DNA of 56,765 nt from Paludibacteraceae bacterium (GCA_016297215.1 JAEDGZ010000013.1:1-56765), one strand, 5' to 3'. Numbered from the stretch's first letter, positions 15,255-25,117 are shown. The notes: generated from the letters alone by a model not told the origin. Made by a program: numbers and translations.

Positions 15255-16547
15255 ATGATAGACCGTTATTCGCGTCCTGCTATGCGCGGGATTTGGACAG
15301 AAGAGAACAAGTTTAAGGCGTATCTTGAGGTGGAGATTCTTGCCGCTGAAGCGTGGTCCATGCTGGGGGTTATCCCCGCGGAGGATGTGCGGTTGCTGCG
15401 CGAGAAAGCCACGTTTAACGTGGAGCGTATCCACGAGATAGAGGAGATCACCCGCCACGACGTGGTGGCATTCACCCGCACGGTAAGCGAGTCGCTGGGC
15501 GAGGAGCGCAAGTGGGTGCACTACGGGCTGACCTCCACCGATGTGGTGGATACCGCCAACGGCTACCTGCTCAAGCAAGCCAACGAGATACTGCGCGAAG
15601 ACCTGCAGCGTTTCTTGCAGGTGCTGAAGCGTCGCGCCAACGAGTTCAAGTACACCCCCGTCATCGGGCGTACCCACGGCATGCACGCCGATGTAACTTC
15701 TTTCGGACTGAAATGGGCGTTGTGGTACGAGGAGATGAAGCGCAACGTGGAGCGCTTTGAGATGGCGGCGCGCGGCGTGGAGGCAGGCAAACTGTCGGGC
15801 GCGGTGGGTAACTACGCGAATATCCCGCCTGCCATACAGACCTATGTCTGCGAGCACCTCGGCATCGAGTCGGCGCATATCGCTACGCAGGTGCTCGGAC
15901 GCGACCGCCATGCGTTCTACTTGGCTACGCTGGCGGTCATCGCCGGCACGCTGGAGCAGATGGCACTGGAGGTGCGCAACATGCAGCGACAGGAAGTGCG
16001 CGAGGTGGAAGAGGCGTTTCGCAAAGGGCAGAAGGGCTCGTCGGCGATGCCTCACAAGCGCAATCCTATCTCGTCGGAGAACATATGCGGATGCGCCCGC
16101 GTGATGCGCGGATATATGTGCACGGCGGGCGAGAACATCGCTCTGTGGCATGAGCGCGACATCAGCCATTCCTCTACCGAGCGTATCGTGCTGCCCGATG
16201 CTACCATGCTGCTCGACTATATGCTGGCGCGCTTCGAGGGCATACTTGACAACCTTGTGGTTTATCCCGAGAACATGCTCCATAATATCGGGCTCACCCA
16301 CGGCGCTATCTTCGCACAGCGCGTGATGAACGCCCTGATAGAGAAAGGCTTTGTGCGCGAGCAGGCTTACGACCTCGTGCAACCCGTGGCGATGAAGACG
16401 CTCATGGAAGGCGGCGAGATGATAGACAACCTCAAGGCAACGCCCGCCGTAACCGAGCACCTCACCCCCGAAGAGATAGACCAATGCTTCACGCTCGACT
16501 ACTACATGAAGAACGTGGACTATATCTTTGAACAAGTAGGGATATAA
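15255..16547 (+). CDS. purB: Adenylosuccinate lyase
   Basis: A 430-residue PurB of the fumarase/aspartase superfamily. It splits fumarate from SAICAR (giving AICAR) and from adenylosuccinate (giving AMP), so it serves both the main pathway and the AMP branch. Visible: HYGLTSTDVVDTA (substrate-binding His region), RTHGMHADVTSFGLK with the catalytic His, and the superfamily signature GSSAMPHKRNPI. The length matches the short bacterial PurB class. It is followed by purA on the same strand, so the two enzymes of the IMP-to-AMP conversion are adjacent. The start ATG immediately follows an F-family repeat. Confidence 0.98.
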   Translation: MIDRYSRPAMRGIWTEENKFKAYLEVEILAAEAWSMLGVIPAEDVRLLREKATFNVERIHEIEEITRHDVVAFTRTVSESLGEERKWVHYGLTSTDVVDTANGYLLKQANEILREDLQRFLQVLKRRANEFKYTPVIGRTHGMHADVTSFGLKWALWYEEMKRNVERFEMAARGVEAGKLSGAVGNYANIPPAIQTYVCEHLGIESAHIATQVLGRDRHAFYLATLAVIAGTLEQMALEVRNMQRQEVREVEEAFRKGQKGSSAMPHKRNPISSENICGCARVMRGYMCTAGENIALWHERDISHSSTERIVLPDATMLLDYMLARFEGILDNLVVYPENMLHNIGLTHGAIFAQRVMNALIEKGFVREQAYDLVQPVAMKTLMEGGEMIDNLKATPAVTEHLTPEEIDQCFTLDYYMKNVDYIFEQVGI

Positions 16548-16551
16548 TTTC

Positions 16552-16650
16552 ATGTTAGTCATTTCATGTTGGGCATTGCATGTTAACAGGAACTGATTAA
16601 CACGAAGTGATGAACAGGAACTGACCAACACAAAGTAGTAAACATTTATA
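16552..16650. repeat. Degenerate repeat block upstream of purA (left arm of an inverted pair)
   Basis: It contains CATTTCATGTTGGGCATTGC, AACAGGAACTGATTAACAC and AACAGGAACTGACCAACAC. The reverse complement of these units makes up 17955-18150 after purA, so purA is flanked by ~90-base inverted blocks. Confidence 0.8.
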
Positions 16651-16655
16651 ATCAT

Positions 16656-17954
16656 ATGAAAAAAGTAGATGTCATTTTGGGTTTGCAATGGGGGGACGAA
16701 GGCAAAGGCAAGGTGGTAGATGTATTGACCCCGAACTACAGCGTGGTGGCGCGTTTCCAAGGCGGACCGAACGCAGGGCATACCCTTGAGTTCAACGGCG
16801 AGAAATATGTGCTCCGCTCCATCCCTTCGGGTATCTTCCAAGGCGATAAGGTGAATATCATCGGCAACGGCGTGGTGCTCGACCCGCTGCTGTTCATGAC
16901 CGAAGCGGAGGAGTTGGCGAAGTCGGGGCATGATCTGACGGAGCGTCTCTTCATCTCGCGTAAGGCGCACCTCATCCTGCCGACCCACCGTCTGCTCGAC
17001 AAAGCCAACGAGGCTGCGAAAGGCAAGGCGAAGATTGGCACCACGGGCAAAGGTATCGGTCCGACCTATACTGACAAAGTGAGCCGCAACGGACTGCGCG
17101 TGGGCGACCTCTTCGACCGCTTCGAGGAGAAATACGCGGCTGCCAAGCAACGCCATATAGAGATGATACAGAGTCTCAACGACTTAGCACTACAGAAAGG
17201 CGGCGAAGCTGTCTCTTTGGACGGATTAGACACGTTGGAGGCGGAGTGGATGAAAGGGGTGGAGTACCTGAAACGCTTCCGCGTGATTGACTCGGAGCAC
17301 TTTGTGAACCATTGCCTGCAAGAGGGCAAAGCCGTCCTCTGTGAGGGCGCGCAAGGCTCGCTGCTGGATGTGGATTTCGGCTCGTATCCTTTTGTAACCT
17401 CTTCCAACACCGTCTGCGCGGGCGCTTGCACGGGCTTGGGCATTGCGCCGAACAAGATAGGCGAGGTGTTCGGTATCTTCAAAGCCTACTGCACGCGCGT
17501 GGGAGCCGGTCCGTTCCCGACGGAACTCTTTGACGAGATGGGGGCGGAGATACGCCGCATTGGGCATGAGTTCGGTGCCGTAACGGGGCGCGAACGTCGC
17601 TGCGGCTGGATAGACCTCGTGGCGCTGCGCTATACCATCATGCTCAACGGTGTTACCCAACTTATCATGATGAAGTCGGATGTGCTCGACTCCTTCGAGA
17701 CCATCAAGGCATGCACGGCATACAAAGTCAACGGCGAACTGACCACGGAGTTCCCCTTCAGCCTCGAAGGTGATGTGGAGCCGCAGTATGTGGAACTGCC
17801 CGGATGGCACCAAGACCTCACCGGTTGCCGCTCCGAAGCAGACTTCCCGCAGGCGTTCAAAGACTATATCGCTTTCCTCGAGAAAGAACTGCAAACGCCT
17901 ATCAAGATAGTGTCCGTAGGTCCCGACCGCGAGGCTACGATAGTGAGAGATTAG
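16656..17954 (+). CDS. purA: Adenylosuccinate synthetase
   Basis: A 432-residue PurA. It uses GTP to condense IMP and aspartate to adenylosuccinate, the first step of the AMP branch. The N-terminal GLQWGDEGKGKVVD is the phosphate-binding signature with the catalytic Asp and Lys; FQGGPNAGHT holds the catalytic His; GTTGKGIGPTY and the RRCGWIDLVALRY region complete the active site; the GTP-binding SVGPDR lies near the C-terminus. Length and motifs are normal. It is flanked by inverted, degenerate tandem repeats on both sides. Confidence 0.98.
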   Translation: MKKVDVILGLQWGDEGKGKVVDVLTPNYSVVARFQGGPNAGHTLEFNGEKYVLRSIPSGIFQGDKVNIIGNGVVLDPLLFMTEAEELAKSGHDLTERLFISRKAHLILPTHRLLDKANEAAKGKAKIGTTGKGIGPTYTDKVSRNGLRVGDLFDRFEEKYAAAKQRHIEMIQSLNDLALQKGGEAVSLDGLDTLEAEWMKGVEYLKRFRVIDSEHFVNHCLQEGKAVLCEGAQGSLLDVDFGSYPFVTSSNTVCAGACTGLGIAPNKIGEVFGIFKAYCTRVGAGPFPTELFDEMGAEIRRIGHEFGAVTGRERRCGWIDLVALRYTIMLNGVTQLIMMKSDVLDSFETIKACTAYKVNGELTTEFPFSLEGDVEPQYVELPGWHQDLTGCRSEADFPQAFKDYIAFLEKELQTPIKIVSVGPDREATIVRD

Positions 17955-18150
17955 GTTCGTTTCACGTTGGTCAGTTCCTGTTAATCACTCCGTGTTGGTC
18001 AGTTCCTGTTGACGCTACGCGTTTAACGTGAAAAACTAACATGCAATGCCCAACATGCAATGATAAACATGCAATGATAAACATGAAATGCCCAACATGC
18101 AATGCCCAACATGCAATGCCCAACATAACATGACAAACATACAATAACAA
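17955..18150. repeat. Tandem repeat block between purA and carA (ACATGCAATGCCCA units)
   Basis: About nine units of 13-14 bases (ACATGCAATGCCCA, with variants GATAAACATGCAATG) fill 18037-18150, preceded by GTTGGTCAGTTCCTGTT units. The array ends two bases before the carA ATG and supplies many upstream ATG triplets in all frames. Confidence 0.85.
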
Positions 18151-18152
18151 CC

Positions 18153-19235
18153 ATGCGAAAAGTAACCTTACGCCTGTCCGATGGTACGGAGTTTCACGGC
18201 ACTTCGTTCGGATATGAAGCACCCGTAGCGGGTGAAGTGGTGTTCAACACCGCCATGATGGGCTACCCCGAGAGCCTGACCGACCCCTCTTATGCAGGGC
18301 AACTCATGGTGCTCACTTTCCCGCTCGTAGGTAACTACGGCGTGCCGCCTTTCACCACGGAACCCAACGGGTTGGCTACCTTCATGGAGAGCGAGAAGAT
18401 ACACGCTCGCGCCATTATCGTGAGCGACTACAGCGTCAACTACTCCCACTGGAATGCGGTGGAGAGCCTTGCCGACTGGCTCAAGCGCGAGCAGGTGCCG
18501 GGCATCACGGGTATCGACACCCGCGAACTGACCAAGACCCTGCGCGAGCACGGTGTGATGATGGGGCAGATACTCTTCGACGATGAGCCGGACAACATCC
18601 CGCAAGCCGAATACGAGGGGGTGAACTTCGTGGACCAAGTGTCGTGCAAAGAGATTATCCGCTACAACGAAGGCGCGGAGAAGAAGGTGGTGCTGGTGGA
18701 TTGCGGCGTGAAGCAAAACATCCTGCGTTGCCTCATCCGCCGTGGCGTGGAGGTCATCCGCGTGCCGTGGAACTACGACTTCAACGACTTGGCGTTCGAC
18801 GGACTCTTCCTCGCCAACGGACCGGGCGACCCCGACACCTGCGAGGCGGCAGTGGCGAACATACGCAAGTTCTTAGCCAACCCCGTGGTGCGTCCCTGCA
18901 TGGGTATCTGTATGGGTAACCAACTGCTCGGAAAAGCGGCGGGAGCAACCATCTACAAACTGAAATACGGACACCGTAGCCACAACCAACCTGTGCAGGA
19001 GGTGGGCACTACGCGCTGTTTCATCACCTCGCAGAACCACGGCTACGCCGTAGATACCAAGACGCTCTCTGCCGACTGGGAGCCTTATTTCATCAATATG
19101 AACGACGGCTCCAACGAGGGTATCCGCCACAAACACAACCCGTGGTTCTCCGCCCAGTTCCACCCCGAAGCCTGCTCCGGACCCGTGGATACGGAGTTCT
19201 TGTTTGATAAATTCGTACAACTCCTTCACAAGTAA
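18153..19235 (+). CDS. carA: Carbamoyl-phosphate synthase small subunit
   Basis: A 360-residue glutaminase subunit that hydrolyses glutamine and channels ammonia to CarB. The N-terminal CarA-specific domain (LRLSDGTEFHGTSFG, NTAMMGYPESLTDPSY) is followed by a class I glutamine amidotransferase domain: ANGPGDP, the nucleophile Cys in MGICMGNQLL, YGHRSHNQPV, and the His-Glu pair in AQFHPEACSGP. It is followed after 3 bases by carB, so the two are almost certainly translated from one message. The product feeds pyrimidine and arginine synthesis. Confidence 0.98.
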   Translation: MRKVTLRLSDGTEFHGTSFGYEAPVAGEVVFNTAMMGYPESLTDPSYAGQLMVLTFPLVGNYGVPPFTTEPNGLATFMESEKIHARAIIVSDYSVNYSHWNAVESLADWLKREQVPGITGIDTRELTKTLREHGVMMGQILFDDEPDNIPQAEYEGVNFVDQVSCKEIIRYNEGAEKKVVLVDCGVKQNILRCLIRRGVEVIRVPWNYDFNDLAFDGLFLANGPGDPDTCEAAVANIRKFLANPVVRPCMGICMGNQLLGKAAGATIYKLKYGHRSHNQPVQEVGTTRCFITSQNHGYAVDTKTLSADWEPYFINMNDGSNEGIRHKHNPWFSAQFHPEACSGPVDTEFLFDKFVQLLHK

Positions 19236-19238
19236 GTT

Positions 19239-22200
19239 ATGGACACACACGCAATGAAGAAAGTTCTCATCTTAGGTTCCGGTGCCCTCAAAATCGGTGA
19301 GGCAGGTGAATTTGACTACTCCGGTTCGCAGGCACTGAAAGCCCTGCGCGAGGAAGGTATCTACACGGTGCTTATCAACCCCAACATCGCCACGGTGCAG
19401 ACCAGCGAGGGAGTGGCTGACAAGATTTACTTCCTGCCCGTCTCGCCGTTCTTTGTGACCAAAGTGATAGAGAAAGAGCGTCCTGACGGCATCCTGCTCT
19501 CCTTCGGCGGACAGACCGCGCTCAACTGCGGCGTATCGCTCTACAAAGACGGCACGCTGGAGAAATACGGTGTGCAGGTGCTCGGTACACCCGTGCAGGC
19601 TATCATCGACACCGAAGACCGCGAACTATTCGTGGAGCGCCTGAATGAGATAGATGTCAAGACCATCCAGAGTGAAGCATGCCTCACCATTGAGGAGGCG
19701 CGGCGAGCTGCCAAACGCTTGGGCTACCCCGTCATCCTGCGTGCGGCGTACGCCCTCGGTGGACTCGGCTCGGGTTTCTGCGACGACGAGGAACAACTGA
19801 ACAAACTCGCAGAGAAAGCCTTTTCTTTCTCCTCGCAAGTGCTGGTGGAGAAGAGTCTCAAAGGTTGGAAAGAAATCGAATACGAGGTGGTGCGCGACCG
19901 CTACGACAACTGTATCACCGTCTGCAACATGGAGAACTTCGACCCCCTCGGTATCCACACCGGCGAGTCCATCGTCATCGCTCCTTCGCAGACGCTTACC
20001 AACTCCGAATACCACAAACTGCGTGCTCTCTCCATCAAGATTATCCGCCATATCGGTATCGTGGGCGAGTGCAACGTGCAGTATGCGTTCGACCCCAACT
20101 CGGAGGACTACCGTGTCATCGAGGTGAACGCGCGTCTGTCGCGCTCCTCGGCGCTGGCATCGAAGGCAACGGGCTATCCGTTGGCGTTCGTGGCTGCCAA
20201 GTTGGCGATCGGTTACGGCTTGTTCGAGTTGAAGAACAGCGTGACCAAGACCACTTCGGCGTTCTTCGAGCCTGCGCTCGACTATGTCGTTTGTAAGTTG
20301 CCGCGCTGGGACTTGGGTAAGTTCCGCGGCGTGGACCGTGAGTTAGGCTCCTCCATGAAGTCCGTCGGCGAGGTGATGGCGATAGGTCGCACCTTCGAGG
20401 ACGCCATCCAAAAAGGTCTCCGCATGATTGGGCAGGGCATGCACGGCTTCACCGAGAACAAAGCCTTGCAGGTGGACGACCTCGACCACGCGCTCTCTGC
20501 GCCGACCGACAAGCGTATCTTCTTCCTCTCGCAGGCGCTCCGCTGCGGCTACACCATCGACCGTCTGCACGAACTGACGAAGATTGACCGCTGGTTCCTC
20601 GAGAAGTTGCAACATATCTGCCAAATAGATGCCCGCTTGCAAGCCCTCCCCGCGCTGGACGCGCTCGATACCGACCTGCTCCGCGAAGCGAAAGTGTGCG
20701 GTTTCTCTGATTTCCAGATAGCCAAAGCCCTGCGCCTCGGCGAGCAGATGGATATGGACCAAGCCGTCCTCGTGGCGCGCGACTACCGCAAGCGCAAAGG
20801 TGTGTTGCCCGTGGTCAAGCAGATAGACACCCTTGCCGGCGAGTTCCCCGCGCAGACCAACTACCTCTACCTCACCTATTCGGGCATTGCCAACGACGTG
20901 GAGTACCTCCACGACAAGCGCTCTGTGGTCGTGCTCGGCTCCGGCGCATATCGTATCGGCTCCTCCGTGGAGTTCGACTGGTGCGGCGTACAAGCCCTCA
21001 AGACCATACGCGAGAACGGCTACCGCTCCGTGATGATTAACTACAACCCCGAGACAGTCTCCACTGACTACGACATGTGCGACCGCCTCTATTTCGACGA
21101 GTTGACTTTTGAGCGCGTGATGGATATCCTCGAGTTGGAGAACCCCCACGGTGTGATTGTCTCCACCGGCGGACAGATTCCGAACAACCTCGCGCTCAAA
21201 CTCGACGCGCAGCACATGCCTATCCTCGGCACCACCGCGCAGTCTATCGACAACGCGGAAGACCGCGATAAGTTCTCCGCCATGCTCGACCGTATCGGCG
21301 TGGACCAGCCCGAGTGGAGTGCCCTCACCTCGATGGACGATGTCAACCGTTTCATCGAGAAAGTGGGCTTCCCCGTCCTCGTCCGCCCCTCCTACGTGCT
21401 GTCCGGCGCGGCGATGAACGTCTGCTCCAACCAAAATGAGTTGGAGCGCTTCCTCAAACTCGCAGCCACGGTCAGCAAGAAGCACCCTGTAGTCATCTCG
21501 AAGTTCATGCTCAACACCAAGGAGGTGGAGATGGACGCCGTGGCAAAGGACGGCGAAATCATCGCCTATGCCATCTCCGAGCATATCGAGTTCGCGGGTG
21601 TCCACTCCGGCGACGCGACTATCCAGTTCCCCGCGCAGAAACTCTACGTGGAGACCGTGCGCCGAATCAAGAAAATCAGCGGACAGATTGCACGCGAGTT
21701 AAAAATCAGCGGTCCGTTCAATATCCAGTACCTCGCCCGCGACAACGAGATTAAGGTCATCGAGTGCAACCTGCGTGCGTCGCGCTCCTTCCCCTTCGTG
21801 AGTAAGGTGCTCAAAATCAACTTCATAGATATCGCCACCCGTATCATGCTGGGCTTGCCCGTGGAGAAACCCAACAAGTCGCTCTTCGACTTCGACTATG
21901 TCGGCGTGAAGGCGTCGCAGTTCTCTTTCAACCGCTTGCAGAAGGCAGACCCCGTGATAGGTGTCGATATGGCTTCCACCGGCGAGGTCGGCTGCTTGGG
22001 CGAGGATGCCGCTACCGCCTTGCTCACCTCCATGCTCTCCGTCGGCTTGCGTATCCCCAAGAAGAACGTGCTTATCTCCGTGGGCGACGCCAAGCAGAAA
22101 GTGCAGATGTTAGACTCTGTCAAACAGTTGGTTAGCAAGGGATTCACTATCTACGCCACCCGTGGCACCAGCCATTTTCTCAGCGAGGCGGGCGTACCGA

Positions 22201-22466
22201 ATATCACGGTCTATCAGCCCGGCGAGGAAGGACATCCGCAGGCACTCGACCTGCTCCATAGCAAGACCATCGAGTTGGTGGTGAGCGTGCCCAAAGACAT
22301 TGTCTCCGACCCCGCGCACGATGTGTGCTACCACGTCCGCCGCGGTGCTATTGACCTCAATGTCCCCTTGCTCACCAACGCCCGACTGGCTGCCGCCTTC
22401 ATCAACGCCTTCTGCACCATCGACATCGACCAACTCGAAATCAAGGCGTGGGACGAGTACAAGTAA
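19239..22466 (+). CDS. carB: Carbamoyl-phosphate synthase large subunit
   Basis: A 1075-residue CarB, the synthetase that makes carbamoyl phosphate from bicarbonate, ammonia and two ATP. It has two homologous ATP-grasp halves (each beginning VLILGSGALKIGEAGEFDYS or VVLGSGAYRIGSSVEFDW), the oligomerisation region between them, and a C-terminal MGS-like regulatory domain (KGFTIYATRGTSHFLSEAGV). Repeated ECNVQYAF.. and EVNARLSRSSALASKATGYP motifs show intact active sites. The start MDTHAMKKVL leaves a five-residue prefix, as Bacteroides relatives have; a second ATG 15 bases on is possible. It lies 3 bases after carA. Confidence 0.98.
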   Translation: MDTHAMKKVLILGSGALKIGEAGEFDYSGSQALKALREEGIYTVLINPNIATVQTSEGVADKIYFLPVSPFFVTKVIEKERPDGILLSFGGQTALNCGVSLYKDGTLEKYGVQVLGTPVQAIIDTEDRELFVERLNEIDVKTIQSEACLTIEEARRAAKRLGYPVILRAAYALGGLGSGFCDDEEQLNKLAEKAFSFSSQVLVEKSLKGWKEIEYEVVRDRYDNCITVCNMENFDPLGIHTGESIVIAPSQTLTNSEYHKLRALSIKIIRHIGIVGECNVQYAFDPNSEDYRVIEVNARLSRSSALASKATGYPLAFVAAKLAIGYGLFELKNSVTKTTSAFFEPALDYVVCKLPRWDLGKFRGVDRELGSSMKSVGEVMAIGRTFEDAIQKGLRMIGQGMHGFTENKALQVDDLDHALSAPTDKRIFFLSQALRCGYTIDRLHELTKIDRWFLEKLQHICQIDARLQALPALDALDTDLLREAKVCGFSDFQIAKALRLGEQMDMDQAVLVARDYRKRKGVLPVVKQIDTLAGEFPAQTNYLYLTYSGIANDVEYLHDKRSVVVLGSGAYRIGSSVEFDWCGVQALKTIRENGYRSVMINYNPETVSTDYDMCDRLYFDELTFERVMDILELENPHGVIVSTGGQIPNNLALKLDAQHMPILGTTAQSIDNAEDRDKFSAMLDRIGVDQPEWSALTSMDDVNRFIEKVGFPVLVRPSYVLSGAAMNVCSNQNELERFLKLAATVSKKHPVVISKFMLNTKEVEMDAVAKDGEIIAYAISEHIEFAGVHSGDATIQFPAQKLYVETVRRIKKISGQIARELKISGPFNIQYLARDNEIKVIECNLRASRSFPFVSKVLKINFIDIATRIMLGLPVEKPNKSLFDFDYVGVKASQFSFNRLQKADPVIGVDMASTGEVGCLGEDAATALLTSMLSVGLRIPKKNVLISVGDAKQKVQMLDSVKQLVSKGFTIYATRGTSHFLSEAGVPNITVYQPGEEGHPQALDLLHSKTIELVVSVPKDIVSDPAHDVCYHVRRGAIDLNVPLLTNARLAAAFINAFCTIDIDQLEIKAWDEYK

Positions 22467-22582
22467 GTCGAGTGAATCAGCCGACGAACAGCAGATGATT
22501 ACGTAGGATATACGTAAGATATACGTAGGATAATAGGGAGCATATACTGACCTTGAACTGCTTCCGACCTGCTGATTTGCTT

Positions 22583-22635
22583 TCCAAAAATAGGCAATGC
22601 CCTCGTAACTCATAATTCTTAATTCATAATTAGCA
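22583..22635. repeat. H-family repeat before purC
   Basis: AT-rich ATAATTCTTAATTCATAATT preceded by GGCAATGCCCTC; it ends at the purC start codon. Upstream, 22500-22540 holds three GGATATACGTA direct repeats. Confidence 0.75.
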
Positions 22636-23580
22636 ATGCAAGCATTAACTGCCACGAACTTCTCTTTCCCCAATCAAACAGGGGTGTACCACGGCAAAGT
22701 ACGTGATGTGTATTTCATCGGCGAAGACCGTCTCGTGATGGTCGCTACCGACCGTATCTCGGCGTTTGATGTTATCCTGCCCAAGGGTATTCCCTTCAAA
22801 GGGCAGATTCTCAACCAGATAGCCGCTAAGTTCCTCGATGCGACCACCGACATTGTCCCCAACTGGAAGCAGGCTACCCCCGACCCGATGGTAACGGTCG
22901 GCATCCGCTGCGAGGGCTATCCCATCGAGATGATTGTGCGCGGCTACCTCTGCGGCTCCGCTTGGCGAGCGTACAAGAGCGGCGTGCGCGAAATCTGCGG
23001 CGTGCGTCTGCCGGAGGGCATGCGCGAGAACGAGCAGTTCCCCACACCCATCATCACCCCCACCACCAAGGCGGAGATTGGCACCCATGATGAGGACATC
23101 TCACGCGAGGAAATCATCGCCCGCGGCTTGGTGCCCGCTGACGAATATGCACAACTGGAGAAGTACGCCCTTGCCCTCTTCCAACGCGGGCAGGAGATAG
23201 CCGCCAAGCAGGGACTTATTCTCGTGGATACTAAGTACGAGTTCGGTAAACACAATGGGCAAATCCTGCTCATGGACGAGGTACATACGCCCGACTCCAG
23301 CCGCTATTTCTACGCTGAGGGCTACCAAGAGCGTTTCGAGGCAGGTGAGCCCCAGAAACAACTGAGCAAGGAGTTCGTACGCGAGTGGCTGATGGACAAC
23401 GGTTTCCAAGGCAAGGACGGGCAGCAGGTGCCCGAGATGACCGACGAGGTAGTGGCAGGCATCACCAACCGCTACGTAGAACTCTACGAGCATATCGTAG
23501 GAGAGAAACTCATCTTCGACCACGCAGACGAGAACCTCTCTGCCCGCATCGAGAAGAATGTAGTAACCTATTTAGGATAA
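22636..23580 (+). CDS. purC: Phosphoribosylaminoimidazole-succinocarboxamide synthase
   Basis: A 314-residue SAICAR synthetase that joins CAIR and aspartate with ATP. The N-terminal YHGKVRDVYFIGEDRLVMVATDRISAFD is the ATP-binding and family signature; VRGYLCGSAWRAYKSG binds substrate; LLMDEVHTPDSSRYF is the second PurC signature. At 314 residues it is of the longer class common in Bacteroidetes and eukaryotes rather than the ~237-residue E. coli type. It sits after carAB and before a PurF-like gene, with repeats filling the gaps. Confidence 0.98.
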   Translation: MQALTATNFSFPNQTGVYHGKVRDVYFIGEDRLVMVATDRISAFDVILPKGIPFKGQILNQIAAKFLDATTDIVPNWKQATPDPMVTVGIRCEGYPIEMIVRGYLCGSAWRAYKSGVREICGVRLPEGMRENEQFPTPIITPTTKAEIGTHDEDISREEIIARGLVPADEYAQLEKYALALFQRGQEIAAKQGLILVDTKYEFGKHNGQILLMDEVHTPDSSRYFYAEGYQERFEAGEPQKQLSKEFVREWLMDNGFQGKDGQQVPEMTDEVVAGITNRYVELYEHIVGEKLIFDHADENLSARIEKNVVTYLG

Positions 23581-23581
23581 A

Positions 23582-23680
23582 ACCCACCCCTTCCCTCCCT
23601 ACAAGAGGGAGGGGGTAAATTTGTTTCTATAGTCGAAAGTAATAAGTCTTTTATCCTTCATCCTTTATCCTTTATCCACA
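23582..23680. repeat. D and F repeats between purC and the PurF-like gene
   Basis: The D element (23582-23616) is a C-rich/G-rich palindrome (CCTTCCCTCCC / GAGGGAGGGGG); the F element (23628-23680) ends TCATCCTTTATCCTTTATCC just before the start codon. Nothing else is present in the gap. Confidence 0.75.
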
Positions 23681-23683
23681 ATC

Positions 23684-25117
23684 ATGGCAGGTTTCTTTGG
23701 AGAGGTGTCCACAGCATCGTGCGTAACGGATGTATTCTACGGCACTGATTATCATAGCCATCTGGGCACACGCCGCGCCGGAATGGCGACCTTCGACCCT
23801 GAGAACGGGTTCAAACGAGTAATCCACAGTATTCAGAACTCCCCCTTTCGGACGAAGTTCGAGGACGAGTTGACGGGCTTTCACGGCAATGCGGGCATAG
23901 GTATCATCTCCGATACCGATGCGCAACCCCTGCTCTTCAACTCCCACTTGGGGCGTTTTGCCGTCAGTACGGTCGGCAAAATCAACAACGCCGAAGAACT
24001 GGTGGAGCACCTCTTGCAGGAGAATATGCACCTGAGCGAGTTCAGCAGCGGGCGTATCAACCCCACCGAGTTGGTAGGGTTGCTCATCGTCAAAGGCAAG
24101 GACTTCGTGGACGGCATAGAGAATGTCTATCGCTTGATTCAAGGCTCTTGCAGTATTCTCCTGCTGACGGAAGACGGCATCATCGCTGCCCGCGACAAGA
24201 TGGGACGCACACCCATCGTGGTGGGAAGCAGGCAGGGCGCAGACGGCGCGAGTGCTTACGCCGTGGCGAGCGAGACCACAGCCTTCTGCAACCTTGGTTT
24301 CCGCACCGAGCATTTCCTCGGCTCGGGCGAAATCGTGCGTATCTCAGCCGACGGCATGGAGGTGCTACGCCAACCGAATGAGGAGATGCAGATTTGCTCC
24401 TTTCTGTGGGTGTACTACGGTTTCCCCACCAGCGACTACGAGGGGCGCAACGCCGAGCAGGTGCGCAATGCTTGCGGCTACCTCATGGGCAAGACCGACC
24501 CCACCGAGGTGGACTGCGCTTGTGGAATCCCCGACTCGGGTATCGGCATGGCGGTCGGTTATGCGGCGGGAAAGGGAGTACCCTACCAGCGGGCTATCTC
24601 CAAATACACACCCACATGGCCCCGCTCTTTCACCCCCTCCCGACAAGAGATGCGCGACCTTGTGGCAAAGATGAAACTCATCCACAACCAATCTATCCTC
24701 AAAGACAAGCGCGTGCTTTTCTGCGACGACTCCATCGTGCGCGGTACCCAACTCAAAGACAACACCGCCTGCCTGAAAGAGGCGGGCGCAAAAGAGGTGC
24801 ACATGCGTATCGCCAGCCCACCGCTCTTCTATGGTTGCCCCTTCCTGAACTTCACCGCCTCCAAATCGGATATGGAACTCATCACCCGCCGTTTCATTGC
24901 GGAGTTCGAGGGACAGGACGCTGCTAACGACCCCGAGCGCATACGCGCCTATACGATAACCGACTCGCCCGAGTACAACCGTCTAGTGCAGGCGATAGCC
25001 GACCGCTTCCATCTCAACTCGCTGAGATACACCAAGTTGGAGGACCTGATACAAGCCATTGGTCTCCCCAAGTGCAAGGTCTGCACCCACTGCTTCGACG
25101 GAAGCAGCCACTTCTAA
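23684..25117 (+). CDS. Amidophosphoribosyltransferase-like protein lacking the N-terminal cysteine
   Basis: A 477-residue relative of PurF, which normally makes phosphoribosylamine from PRPP and glutamine. The two-domain layout is kept: an N-terminal Ntn-type glutaminase-like domain (YHSHLGTRRAGMATF, TDAQPLLFNSHLGRFA) and a phosphoribosyltransferase domain with the PRPP loop VLFCDDSIVRGTQ. The residue after Met is Ala (MAGFFGE), not the nucleophilic Cys of a true glutaminase, and there is no propeptide with a downstream Cys. Similar MGGFFG-type proteins are, to my knowledge, usual in Bacteroidetes. It may use ammonia or have another role; a canonical purF may lie elsewhere. The C-terminal KCKVCTHCFDGSS is a conserved Cys cluster of unknown role. 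Confidence 0.85.
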   Translation: MAGFFGEVSTASCVTDVFYGTDYHSHLGTRRAGMATFDPENGFKRVIHSIQNSPFRTKFEDELTGFHGNAGIGIISDTDAQPLLFNSHLGRFAVSTVGKINNAEELVEHLLQENMHLSEFSSGRINPTELVGLLIVKGKDFVDGIENVYRLIQGSCSILLLTEDGIIAARDKMGRTPIVVGSRQGADGASAYAVASETTAFCNLGFRTEHFLGSGEIVRISADGMEVLRQPNEEMQICSFLWVYYGFPTSDYEGRNAEQVRNACGYLMGKTDPTEVDCACGIPDSGIGMAVGYAAGKGVPYQRAISKYTPTWPRSFTPSRQEMRDLVAKMKLIHNQSILKDKRVLFCDDSIVRGTQLKDNTACLKEAGAKEVHMRIASPPLFYGCPFLNFTASKSDMELITRRFIAEFEGQDAANDPERIRAYTITDSPEYNRLVQAIADRFHLNSLRYTKLEDLIQAIGLPKCKVCTHCFDGSSHF

